The notes under the pieces: generated by a model
What the model was told of the DNA's origin: nothing
What the model saw: only the letters and a program-made list of their open reading frames with translations
Database searches by the model: none
Part shown: in pieces, positions 9,287 through 15,713 of the stretch
How the letters are laid out: each line of letters opens with the position of its first letter
How positions within the stretch are numbered: position 1 is the first letter of the stretch
NCBI GenBank assembly: GCA_021324175.1
Contig: JAJPJP010000397.1
Span: 1 to 35,236, forward strand
Direction: 5' to 3'
Length of the DNA: 35,236 bases
Source of the DNA: Chitinophagia bacterium
GTDB taxonomy: Bacteria; Bacteroidota; Bacteroidia; Chitinophagales; Chitinophagaceae
Position numbers and translations under genes: made by a program

Positions 9287-10795
9287 TTATTGGTTGCCGT
9301 TTAGGTCATTCAATGCATATTGATATACAACCTTTGGATTTTCGGGGTAAACACCACTGATTACTGCGCTATTCCCCGCATTTTTCAAAGCCTGCTTAAG
9401 GTCATCGACGGTTGACACCTTTGTATCATTGACGTGTGTGATGACAAATCCTTCCCGTATCCTGGTCTGTTCGGACAAGATCCCCTGGCCAAGACTTTTT
9501 ACTATCACTCCTGAAGAAATATTCATCGATTCCGCCTTGTCTTTATCCAATGGCTGGAAGGACGCTCCTAACTGGTCGATAACCTGGTCTTTTACACTAG
9601 CGTAAGTTCCAGAGTCGCCTTTAAGCTTTACATCGGCAGTCTTCGTCTGTCCGTTGTGGGTAAACGTGATTTCAATTTTGTCGCCAGGACGACGGTCGGA
9701 AATTTTTTCGAGCAATTCTGTTCCGTTATTGAGCGTTTCTCCATTTACCTTGGTAATGAAGTCGCCTTTTTGAATATCCGCTTCTTCAGCGGCACTGCCT
9801 TTTGCCACATCCATGACAAAGACGCCATCACCTTCTTTAATATTGTTTTTCTGACGGTCTTCGTCGCTCATTTCATCATTGGGATACATCACGCCCAGGT
9901 AAGCTCTCTTGTTGCTTCCATATTTAATAATATCATTAGCTACTTTCGCAACCAAATTTGATGGAATGGCGTATGAGTAACCTGCGTATGATCCTGTCGG
10001 CGATGCAATGGCACTATTAATTCCGATAACATTACCATTGAGATCAACGAGCGCACCACCACTATTGCCCGGATTTACAGCTGCGTCAGTTTGAATAAAT
10101 GATTCAATTGGCGAGCTGCTGCCGCGGCTGTTGATTCCGATATTTCTTGATTTCGCACTTACTATTCCGGACGTTACCGTCGTTCCCAGGTTAAGGGGAT
10201 AGCCGATGGCAAGAACCCACTGCCCAAGTTTCACATTATCTGAATTGGCAAACGTGAGAAAGGGGAGGTTGTGCCCATCGATCTTAATCACGGCGAGATC
10301 CGAACTAGCGTCCTTTCCGATGATCTTAGCCTTATAATTAACCTTGTCATTTAGCGTAACGGTCAATTCCGTGGATCCGTCGACGACGTGATTGTTGGTC
10401 ACGATATAGCCGTCGGGACTAATCAACACGCCAGAACCGGATGCACGCTGCGGAGGCATTGTGCCAGGATTCATTTTAGGAAACCCATCGCCGAAGAAAT
10501 CCTTAAAGGGGTTATCCTGCCCAAGGTCAGGCATGGATATCTCCTTTCCCTTGACAAGTGTCCTGATATGAACTACCGCAGGCGCAGATTTTGCTGCGGC
10601 ATGCTCAAAATCTGCCTCGGCGCCCGGATCAGTATTCGGTGAATATTTAGCCAACTGAACATAAGGGCTCGACCCGGAAGAACCATCCGTGATCGCGCCC
10701 GAATGAAACGTTTTATAGGCCACGGTGCCGGCTACGATGGCGCCTACTCCCAAAGCGAGGGTAAGCATTGATTGTTTTATTGTCATACTAAGCAT
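9287..10795 (-). CDS. HtrA/DegP-type periplasmic serine protease (Do family)
   Basis: About 502 aa counted from the ATG at 10795; an in-frame TTG at 10810 is a less likely start and an ATG at 10786 is also possible. A hydrophobic N-terminal segment (about 10-27) acts as signal or membrane anchor. The trypsin-like domain shows the full triad: His136 (TNNHVVDG), Asp166 (SSDLAVIK) and Ser245 (NPGNSGGALVD). Two PDZ domains follow, at about 298-390 (YLGVMY start, GDFITKVNG) and about 415-490, the second less conserved. Length and order fit the family, which degrades or refolds damaged envelope proteins. It is separated from the downstream two-component operon by a strong terminator, so it is a separate transcript; the regulator pair may control it, as CpxR controls degP in enterobacteria, but this is inference. 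Confidence 0.94.
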   Translation of the reverse strand: MLSMTIKQSMLTLALGVGAIVAGTVAYKTFHSGAITDGSSGSSPYVQLAKYSPNTDPGAEADFEHAAAKSAPAVVHIRTLVKGKEISMPDLGQDNPFKDFFGDGFPKMNPGTMPPQRASGSGVLISPDGYIVTNNHVVDGSTELTVTLNDKVNYKAKIIGKDASSDLAVIKIDGHNLPFLTFANSDNVKLGQWVLAIGYPLNLGTTVTSGIVSAKSRNIGINSRGSSSPIESFIQTDAAVNPGNSGGALVDLNGNVIGINSAIASPTGSYAGYSYAIPSNLVAKVANDIIKYGSNKRAYLGVMYPNDEMSDEDRQKNNIKEGDGVFVMDVAKGSAAEEADIQKGDFITKVNGETLNNGTELLEKISDRRPGDKIEITFTHNGQTKTADVKLKGDSGTYASVKDQVIDQLGASFQPLDKDKAESMNISSGVIVKSLGQGILSEQTRIREGFVITHVNDTKVSTVDDLKQALKNAGNSAVISGVYPENPKVVYQYALNDLNGNQ

Positions 10796-10807
10796 TTTAA
10801 TGAAACC

Positions 10808-10815
10808 CAAACTTA
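10808..10815 (-). promoter_or_regulatory. Candidate -7 promoter element for the protease gene
   Basis: The minus strand reads TAAGTTTG here, an exact match to the Bacteroidota -7 consensus TAnnTTTG. It ends 12 bp before the ATG at 10795, which favours that ATG or the one at 10786 over the upstream TTG. No clear TTTG -33 element is visible at the usual distance. Confidence 0.4.
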
Positions 10816-10937
10816 TCTCCCCGATCTGTAGTGATTCTGGAGAAAACCGTAAAAGAGCTGTTAAAGCCTCCGAAATGATCGATTAACGGCGTATCTAAAC
10901 CATGTGAAGTAAATTTCGCGGAGGATTGTCCTTCAAC

Positions 10938-11705
10938 TTAATGCGAGTATCTTTTGCGGATCTCCTGTTTTTCCGATTTTGTTCCGGCAAGTGTTAAGGC
11001 TTTCTCAAAGTTCTGTCGTGCTTTTTTATCATCTGTCACCTTGTACAATTCGCCAAGCAGTAAAAAGAAAAAATGGTTTTGCGGCAACGGCTGATTCACC
11101 AACTCTGTCAGCGCATTGTCTCTTCCTTTTGCTTTATAGACAGCATAAATCCGATTAAGTGCCACAACCGGCGAGTAGTTTAGTTGCAACAGGAAATCAT
11201 AATGATGCAGAATATTTAGCCATTTTTCAGGATAGCCTCCTTTTTGAGAATGCCAGAAAGCAATGCCCGCTTCGAGATGGAAGCTGGTAATATTTTGTCC
11301 ATTCGCGGAGCGTTCCAAAAATTTATTGCCCTGGCTGATCAATTCCTTGTCCCAGCGCGGACGCGTCCTGGTCGTCATAAAGAACGAGTTCTGTTCCCTC
11401 GGGTTGTCGAGCGTCGAACCTGGAGGCACGGAAACACAGGAGAGCCGGGAGAGCATTTGTAGGCGGCTGGTCAGTGGAAGAAAATTCCCTTAGGAGCAGG
11501 CCAAACCGGATGGCTTCCGCACAGACTTCCTTTCTAAGGATCCTATTTTGGATTCGAGGCAGGATTTACAGCGGCTCTTCATCAGGTTGATGAATATTTG
11601 GCAGAAGATATCTGCCTCTCGAGGAGACTCATTCTAAACACTGAGTTGAGGGCAGGTGATTCTGGCTTCAATCAGGCGAAGGCGGAAGGGCAGGAACTTT
11701 GAATT
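10938..11705 (-). pseudogene. Broken ECF sigma factor of the SigJ-like type with TPR-like C-terminal domain
   Basis: The open part at 10938 to about 11360 encodes the C-terminal half of this family: RWDKELISQG, then SPVVALNRIYAVYKAKG and a helical TPR-like end. Further upstream on the minus strand the family sequence continues in a different frame: from 11523 to about 11361 it reads CAEAIRFGLLL, later ALLCFRASRFDARQ and LVLYDDQDAS, where DQDxS should run straight into RW. One extra base near 11357-11362 explains the break. Still further upstream (about 11525-11705) only fragments (LRKEV, a damaged FNEGY-like stretch) remain among stops. The sigma-2 and sigma-4 DNA-binding regions are absent. 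So this is a decaying gene, not a 172-aa TPR protein. Family identity is judged from recalled family patterns; a single sequencing error could account for one shift but not for the missing N-terminus. Confidence 0.8.
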
Positions 11706-11797
11706 GCATCTTTTTGTTAAAACGAAGCGGGGGGTGTTGATAAATTAAAATGTGCACTGTTTTTGAGCATGGATGGGCTCACAAAATAATTCAATTC

Positions 11798-11980
11798 ATG
11801 AGCAAAACTGCCAGCCTTTCTGCCAGCGCTGCTAAAAGAGAAGAAGCACATACGCTGACGGCTGTGCATAGTAAAAAGAAAGCGGAAAAATTAAAATCGG
11901 AAAACCCCGAGGGCGCCACATCGATTATGCCCCCGTTAGTTGAACGATATATCAAATATCGCAAAAATGATCCTCTTTAA
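11798..11980 (+). CDS. Small Lys-rich hypothetical protein
   Basis: A 60-aa protein starting MSKTASLSASAAKREEAH. I do not recognise it. It is rich in Lys, Glu, Ser and Ala, has no membrane segment or signal peptide, and ends in VERYIKYRKNDPL. An in-frame ATG at 11750 would add 16 residues, but the ATG at 11798 starts the more protein-like part. It stands alone between the sigma-factor pseudogene and a hairpin-rich gap, with no operon partner. It could be a real small cytosolic protein or a chance frame. Confidence 0.4.
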   Translation: MSKTASLSASAAKREEAHTLTAVHSKKKAEKLKSENPEGATSIMPPLVERYIKYRKNDPL

Positions 11981-11983
11981 CGC

Positions 11984-12026
11984 AAAAAAAAGTGCGCCTT
12001 GTCTCTGCCCACAAGGCCGGCACTTT
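11984..12026 (-). terminator. Strong hairpin with minus-strand T-tract
   Basis: AAAGTGC-GCCTTGT (about 11989-12002) pairs with ACAAGGC-CG-GCACTTT (12011-12026): 14 base pairs with a 2-nt bulge and an 8-nt loop. The A-run at 11984-11991 gives eight Ts on the minus strand, so it should terminate minus-strand transcription. The plus side has only three Ts. No secure minus-strand gene ends just before it; the only candidate is a short frame ending at 12046. Confidence 0.7.
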
Positions 12027-12045
12027 AAACAACTAAAAGAAACAA

Positions 12046-12201
12046 TTAGTTTTGGTTCGACTGGTAATCGGGGACCAAGGCGTAGCTGCTGGCCACCGAA
12101 CACCGACCGAGAATAAATATGATGGAGATAAGAAATCCTTCCTTCTCATTAAGCACTATTTTGTAATCATGTATTGCATTAGGTGGAAAACTATTAGTCA
12201 A
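12046..12201 (-). CDS. Doubtful small ORF ending before a terminator
   Basis: A frame of about 51 codons (TTG start at 12201, TAA at 12046-12048) whose product ends in SSYALVPDYQSNQN. It is worth noting only because a strong minus-strand terminator (11984-12026) begins 20 bp after its stop, as expected at a gene end. A middle segment (IISIIFIL-like) is hydrophobic. In-frame stops lie just upstream and there is no ATG, so it may be the tail of a decayed gene. I do not recognise it. Confidence 0.2.
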   Translation of the reverse strand: MTNSFPPNAIHDYKIVLNEKEGFLISIIFILGRCSVASSYALVPDYQSNQN

Positions 12202-12298
12202 TCCAGATAAAATGCCGAGTTAGAAATTCAATTCCGCTTTAAAATCCTGCGACTTCGATTTTGGCACCGGGCTTGTAATAATGGAAGTATAGGGATAC

Positions 12299-12336
12299 AT
12301 AGCATCAATCCAAAAGGGGGTTGATGCTATTTTTTT
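12299..12336 (+). terminator. Plus-strand Rho-independent terminator with no gene upstream
   Basis: Perfect 10-bp stem ATAGCATCAA (12299-12308) / TTGATGCTAT (12321-12330), a 12-nt loop, and a run of seven Ts (12330-12336). The nearest plus-strand gene ends 319 bp earlier, past another hairpin. Confidence 0.8.
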
Positions 12337-12371
12337 GCGGCTCAAGTATTTGTTTTTCGGTTTAATTGTAG

Positions 12372-12398
12372 GCCCTGCCATTCGTGGCAGGGCTTTTT
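12372..12398 (+). terminator. Second plus-strand terminator, TTCG loop
   Basis: Perfect 9-bp stem GCCCTGCCA (12372-12380) / TGGCAGGGC (12385-12393) with TTCG loop and five Ts (12394-12398). Only 35 bp separate it from the previous terminator. A close relative of this GCCCTGCCA/TGGCAGGGC stem occurs at 14070-14095. Confidence 0.8.
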
Positions 12399-12626
12399 CG
12401 CGTTGCGGAGACAAGATTTTCTTCCTTTTAACAATGCCATTTCGCCAAAGGCAGAATACCAAATGAAATAGCAGCAACCATTCTACGATTTAGCCGGCAT
12501 GGGGAAAAAATTGCCTATTTGGTTTTTGCCTTCGCTGCCAGAAGCGGTATTCAAAAAATCTTATTCGAATCAAAGTGTTTAAAGGCGAATGGATTGTTTA
12601 ACTGAAGGTAAGGCCTATTAACAATT

Positions 12627-12653
12627 GGGGGTCTGAATCGAAATTCAACCCCC
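12627..12653. repeat. GGGGGT/ACCCCC hairpin, 3' of the minus-strand operon
   Basis: GGGGGT-C-TGAAT (12627-12638) pairs with ATTCAACCCCC (12643-12653): 11 base pairs with one bulged C and loop CGAA (TTCG on the minus strand). It lies about 90 bp after the stop codon of the gene ending at 12744, so it may stabilise or end that transcript, though it lacks a T-tract. Confidence 0.5.
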
Positions 12654-12743
12654 GCATTATCCAATATCCTATGAAAAAACCATAGGTTAGGTGTATAGTA
12701 CAAATTCTAATCCATCCTTTACGATATATCACCCTGCAATAAT

Positions 12744-13163
12744 TCAGCGCGATAGCGTGACAATGCGGTATAATGAATCACCGACATAGAGTGCGCCCTG
12801 GATTTTGTTTTCAGAGCGTTTCAATTTCCAGAGGGTAACCTTTGAGGAGTCGGAGACCAATTCAACCTTATCTGGGTCAAAACGGAATTCAATGTCACCC
12901 ATGTTAATTTCCCGGCCGGAGACGATTTTGGAGGCCCTGACAGGCACCAAATGTTTACCAACCATCGGGGAAATATAATAAACCACCTGCTCATCATTAC
13001 AGGCCGTATTTTTTTGCTGGCATAGGGAAAAACCTTTCCAAATTCCCGAGAATAAACTGTCAACGATCTTCGCTTCGCCTGTCAATTGTGCGGAAGAAAC
13101 GAAAGGCAGAAAATAAGCATGGAGCAACGTTAGGGGAATCAATATTTTCCTTGTGACTTTCAT
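12744..13163 (-). CDS. Small secreted hypothetical protein
   Basis: A 139-aa protein with a signal peptide (about residues 1-25, ending SSAQ). The mature part begins with a helix-like stretch and IWKGFSLCQQKNTACNDEQVV (a two-cysteine motif), then beta-rich segments ending in DSLYRIVTLSR. It resembles a Bacteroidota group of small exported proteins with a WKGxSxC start and a lipocalin-like beta pattern; function unknown. Its ATG overlaps the stop codon of the upstream membrane-protein gene by four bases (ATGA), so the two are translationally coupled. A hairpin at 12627-12653 lies downstream. Confidence 0.75.
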   Translation of the reverse strand: MKVTRKILIPLTLLHAYFLPFVSSAQLTGEAKIVDSLFSGIWKGFSLCQQKNTACNDEQVVYYISPMVGKHLVPVRASKIVSGREINMGDIEFRFDPDKVELVSDSSKVTLWKLKRSENKIQGALYVGDSLYRIVTLSR

Positions 13164-13537
13164 CCGATCTGGTTTTTAAGATCACCATTATTTTCAGTCT
13201 TTGAAAAAGAAAAATACATGACACCCAATAGGACCCAGTTCAATAATGGAATTACGAGGAAAACAAAAGCGGGCCTCGTTCCAAAAATACCCGGTAACAA
13301 GAAATAGCCTAACGTCGAGGCTGCTGCCAACAGGCAGATCAACCAGCAAAGACGCACCCGAACCGCCGGTGGCCAACGCCGGGAAATAAGGAAAGCAACG
13401 ATCATTCCGATGAACGGTGAAAGTACCCAGATATAAAAAAATGCAACCAGGACAAGGGAATGATTGTGATGACCTGCGACGAGCGTGGCCACAAAGGAAC
13501 CCGCTGCCCCGGAAAAAACCAAAATCAGGGCAGTCAA
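13160..13537 (-). CDS. Small four-helix membrane protein
   Basis: About 125 aa with four hydrophobic segments (roughly residues 1-20, 26-50, 60-80 and 88-112) separated by short charged loops, and a polar C-terminus. I do not recognise the family. The start is uncertain: the frame has only a TTG at 13537 and no ATG, with an in-frame stop about 75 bp further upstream, so the true start could be the TTG or another non-ATG codon. Its stop overlaps the ATG of the next gene by four bases, which supports a two-gene operon encoding a membrane protein and an exported protein. Confidence 0.65.
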   Translation of the reverse strand: MTALILVFSGAAGSFVATLVAGHHNHSLVLVAFFYIWVLSPFIGMIVAFLISRRWPPAVRVRLCWLICLLAAASTLGYFLLPGIFGTRPAFVFLVIPLLNWVLLGVMYFSFSKTENNGDLKNQIG

Positions 13538-13611
13538 AGGCAGAATGTCAACAGGAAATTTCTGTTTGATGACTAAATTATTTTACGGTCAGCCGCCCAG
13601 CCGCCGGCGGA

Positions 13612-13968
13612 TTATTTCTTTGTCGACGGCTTTGGTTTGAGTGTTTTTACATATTCAACGCTCTTTTTGAAAAAGGGCGCCAGTTCGCGGGTATTTCTAA
13701 AAAGGTTCTCAGGGACGAGCACGTATTCCTGCATCACCATGCCAAATGACACAAAAAGCGAGGTTTTGTATTTTTTCAGGAAGGCTTGTCTGTCAGTTTC
13801 CGGTAACCGCAGCCCGAACGATCCGTCTTTTTCCAGGTACGAGAACATGTTACCATTCATCGAAGAATAGGGCATGGTTGCACCCTTTCTTTTGATTCCA
13901 TCGACTTTGGCGATCAGCGCATCGTAACAAGCCAGCGTGTCTTCAGAATGGGTGCTGTTGTTTTTCAT
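13612..13968 (-). CDS. TfoX/Sxy N-terminal-domain-like protein
   Basis: A 118-aa cytosolic protein. Its middle part (KGATMPYSSMNGNMFSYL, LRLPETDRQAFLKKYKT, EYVLVPENL) matches my recollection of a short protein group usually annotated as TfoX/Sxy family, and it ends in a Lys/Pro-rich tail (LKPKPSTKK). Full-length TfoX proteins regulate competence in gammaproteobacteria; short relatives like this one have no known role. ATG start at 13968. A hairpin (14070-14095) and a possible -7 element (14141-14148) lie upstream on the same strand, so the gene may have a leader of about 165 nt. Confidence 0.7.
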   Translation of the reverse strand: MKNNSTHSEDTLACYDALIAKVDGIKRKGATMPYSSMNGNMFSYLEKDGSFGLRLPETDRQAFLKKYKTSLFVSFGMVMQEYVLVPENLFRNTRELAPFFKKSVEYVKTLKPKPSTKK

Positions 13969-14069
13969 GTCGCAATCCAGGAATTTTCATAAAGCTACAT
14001 ATTTTCCCGGTAGGCGAAAGCGGCAATTCCGGTTCCAATTTTGATCGCTTGCGGAACCTTAAATGATCA

Positions 14070-14095
14070 AAGCCCCGCCAAAAATGGCAGGGCTT
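14070..14095 (-). promoter_or_regulatory. Hairpin in the leader of the TfoX-like gene
   Basis: AAGCCCCGCCA (14070-14080) pairs with TGGCAGGGCTT (14085-14095): 10 of 11 pairs, loop AAAA. The stem is nearly the same as that of the terminator at 12372-12393. The T-tract on the minus strand is poor (three Ts), so it could be a weak terminator, an attenuator, or a member of a small hairpin repeat family. Confidence 0.5.
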
Positions 14096-14140
14096 CAAAT
14101 TTATGGAGGGTCTAACTAAAAACGGGTTGATTATGTTACG

Positions 14141-14148
14141 CAAATGTA
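14141..14148 (-). promoter_or_regulatory. Possible -7 element TACATTTG
   Basis: The minus strand reads TACATTTG, matching TAnnTTTG. Transcription from here would pass the hairpin at 14070-14095 and reach the TfoX-like gene at 13968. No -33 TTTG is seen at the expected distance, so confidence is low. Confidence 0.3.
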
Positions 14149-14469
14149 AACTTTTTGGTTGTTTTTCCATGATGGGGAAGTCAGTTTGAAACCCTTGACG
14201 ATAAATTTTAATATAAACATTGACTTCTAATTGAGCGAGAAGAGGTTATACGCGCCTCTTCAAGGGAATGTTTTTCCAGCCCTTATTCTTGAAATCTTCA
14301 TCTTCCGAATTGACGGGTATAAATTGAGAAAATAAGGCGGACCGCAGGGCGGTTCAATCTTTTGATAATTTTCTGGAATTGAACTTTATCCCGGACTTGC
14401 AAAAGGTTTTCCGGGATCCAGGACAGCTTATTGCTGCAAATTGCTTGCTTAAACATGTGTCCAGGTGTG

Positions 14470-14538
14470 CGGAAATTTTTTTTATATTGTTATTTTCCGT
14501 TTCCTTTGCGGAAAATATCAAGAAGAAAATATTTTCCA
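14470..14538. promoter_or_regulatory. Alternating half-site array, likely operator of the TetR gene
   Basis: Four copies of a CGGAAAATA-like half-site alternate in orientation just before the TetR start codon: CGGAAATTT (14470-14478), TATTTTCCG (14491-14499), CGGAAAATA (14509-14517) and TATTTTCC (14530-14537). The second and third form a perfect 9-bp inverted repeat with a 9-nt spacer; GGAAAATAT (14510-14518) and ATATTTTCC (14529-14537) form another perfect 9-bp repeat with a 10-nt spacer. Centres are 18-21 bp apart, about two helical turns. TetR-family proteins bind such palindromes, often at their own promoters; binding here is inference. Confidence 0.6.
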
Positions 14539-15216
14539 ATGAACCGACAGGTACGCAATGAAATTTTGGAAGTTTCGCTAAAACAGTTTCTCAAATTTGG
14601 GATTCGCGAAATGTCTGTTCAAAAACTCGTTGAGCCACTGGGCATGTCGACAAAGACAGTATACAAATACTTTGAAAATAAAGAGGACCTTCTCAGTGAG
14701 GCCTTAAAACTTTACTTTTCCAGGCAAGAGGAAATATTTGAGACCGACAGAGGAAGGCATACCCCGGTAACATTTCTGTTTTATATGTGGTCAACCGGTA
14801 TCGAAATCGAAGCCAAAGTGAATAAAATATTTTTCCAGGATCTGCATTACTATTATCCCGCGCTGGAAAAAAAGATGGATGCAACGAACGCGCATCGCTA
14901 CTGGAAGAAAATCATCGAAATTGTCAACACCGGAATAAATGAGGGCAGTTTCAGGAGGGAAACCGTTGCGGAAGTTACCATGGAAGCCATAGCGCTCCTC
15001 TATGAATCTATCGTGCGCAAGCAAAAATTCAAAAAGTTCGGGCTCTCCTCATATGAGATTTTTTTGAACACGATTGCGCCGGTTATCAGGGGAATCAGTA
15101 CAAAAAAAGGACTTGCAGAACTTGAATCTTTTGCTCTTACATTTAGCGATACACAAAGCTGCAACAAGAATGAATCGTCATTTGATAGCCCACGAAAACT
15201 AACAAACCCGCAGTAG
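14539..15216 (+). CDS. TetR/AcrR-family transcriptional regulator
   Basis: A 225-aa regulator from the ATG at 14539. The N-terminal HTH is typical: NEILEVSLKQFLKFGIREMSV, then LGMSTKTVYKYFENKEDLL (about residues 30-50). The ligand-binding part is all-helical and not assignable to a ligand. The tail is long and polar (NESSFDSPRKLTNPQ). I reject the longer in-frame start at 14431, because it would place the operator-like repeats inside the coding region and adds a Cys-rich, non-family segment. Half-site repeats just before the ATG suggest autoregulation. A small exported protein follows after 45 bp on the same strand, then the GH3 and GH95 genes, which may be part of its regulon. Confidence 0.9.
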   Translation: MNRQVRNEILEVSLKQFLKFGIREMSVQKLVEPLGMSTKTVYKYFENKEDLLSEALKLYFSRQEEIFETDRGRHTPVTFLFYMWSTGIEIEAKVNKIFFQDLHYYYPALEKKMDATNAHRYWKKIIEIVNTGINEGSFRRETVAEVTMEAIALLYESIVRKQKFKKFGLSSYEIFLNTIAPVIRGISTKKGLAELESFALTFSDTQSCNKNESSFDSPRKLTNPQ

Positions 15217-15261
15217 CGGACTCTTATGGCAAACATTTACATCACATAAAAACAATTCACA

Positions 15262-15648
15262 ATGATCAGGAAATTAGGGTTTTTGGGTGCAACGATTGCT
15301 TTGGCGCTTCTATCAATAGCTGCACGAGCTCAATCAAAATCAGGCGCAGACTATTTTGCGGACACATGGAGCGTATTGGTAAAAGGCATTCCCCAAGGCG
15401 ATACAAGAATGATATTTGTCCTTGAAAAAAAGGATACTTCGATGTCGGGAGTTGTCCAGGATTCAACGGGTACCCAGATTGCAAAAATCGACAAAATCGA
15501 AGTCAAGGACACGACGGCGACAGTTTATTTTACCGCGCAGGGTTATGACGTAAACCTGGTCATGAACCGGAAAGATGATGATCATATCACCGGTAACTTA
15601 ATGGGCATGTTCGACGCGGAAGGGGAACGGGTGAAAAAAGCAAAATGA
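15262..15648 (+). CDS. Small secreted beta-rich protein
   Basis: A 128-aa protein with a signal peptide (about 1-23, ending ARAQ). The mature part is a run of short beta-like strands, including a MIFVLEKKDTSMSGVV segment and a repeat-like IDKIEVKDTTATVYF, and ends LMGMFDAEGERVKKAK. This fits a small exported beta-barrel or lipocalin-like fold common in Bacteroidota; function not known. It lies 45 bp after the TetR gene, probably cotranscribed with it, and a terminator-like hairpin overlaps its stop codon and separates it from the GH3 gene. Confidence 0.75.
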   Translation: MIRKLGFLGATIALALLSIAARAQSKSGADYFADTWSVLVKGIPQGDTRMIFVLEKKDTSMSGVVQDSTGTQIAKIDKIEVKDTTATVYFTAQGYDVNLVMNRKDDDHITGNLMGMFDAEGERVKKAK

Positions 15649-15685
15649 TCGATCGGCCTCTTCTGCGCTGACTGATCATTTTTTT
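15642..15685 (+). terminator. Terminator or attenuator between small secreted gene and GH3 gene
   Basis: AAAATGATC (15642-15650) pairs perfectly with GATCATTTT (15674-15682) across a 23-nt loop, followed by Ts to 15685. The left arm contains the stop codon of the upstream gene. It lies 28 bp before the GH3 ATG, so it ends the TetR transcript or attenuates read-through into the glycosidases. Confidence 0.6.
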
Positions 15686-15713
15686 AGTTTTTCAATTAAA
15701 TGAGCAACACAAC

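Larger units (their letters stand above)
11981..12743. other. 763-bp gap with several hairpins, possible non-coding RNA region
   Basis: No secure protein gene lies here. The stretch holds the minus-strand terminator at 11984-12026, two plus-strand terminators at 12299-12336 and 12372-12398, and a hairpin at 12627-12653. A frame at 12220-12477 (minus) runs straight through both plus-strand terminators and is not credible as coding. A short CCTATG/CATAGG stem (12668-12687) is also present. The number of strong terminators without genes suggests unannotated short transcripts. Confidence 0.5.
13969..14538. other. Divergent intergenic region before the TetR gene
   Basis: This 570-bp stretch separates the TfoX-like gene (minus) from the TetR gene (plus). 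Besides the leader hairpin and the operator-like array listed separately, it has GAAGAGG (14239-14245) / CCTCTTC (14255-14261) with a 9-nt loop, and ATCCCGGA (14388-14395) / TCCGGGAT (14410-14417) with a 14-nt spacer. No secure gene is seen; a minus-strand frame at 13943-14170 overlaps the hairpin and is probably chance. Confidence 0.5.

Noticed and set aside
10938-11456. An intact 172-aa TPR protein gene
   Set aside because: Family sequence continues upstream in another frame, and the first 30 residues in this frame do not fit the family, so it is the 3' part of a broken gene.
12220-12477. Minus-strand frame of 85 codons
   Set aside because: It covers two strong plus-strand terminator hairpins and a T-run; the composition is that of non-coding structure, not of a protein.
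13943-14170. Minus-strand frame of 75 codons upstream of and overlapping the TfoX-like gene start
   Set aside because: It reads through the hairpin at 14070-14095 and overlaps a better supported start; the product has no family-like pattern.
14431-14538. Longer N-terminus for the TetR protein
   Set aside because: The added 36 residues do not fit the TetR start, and the DNA holds the operator-like half-sites.
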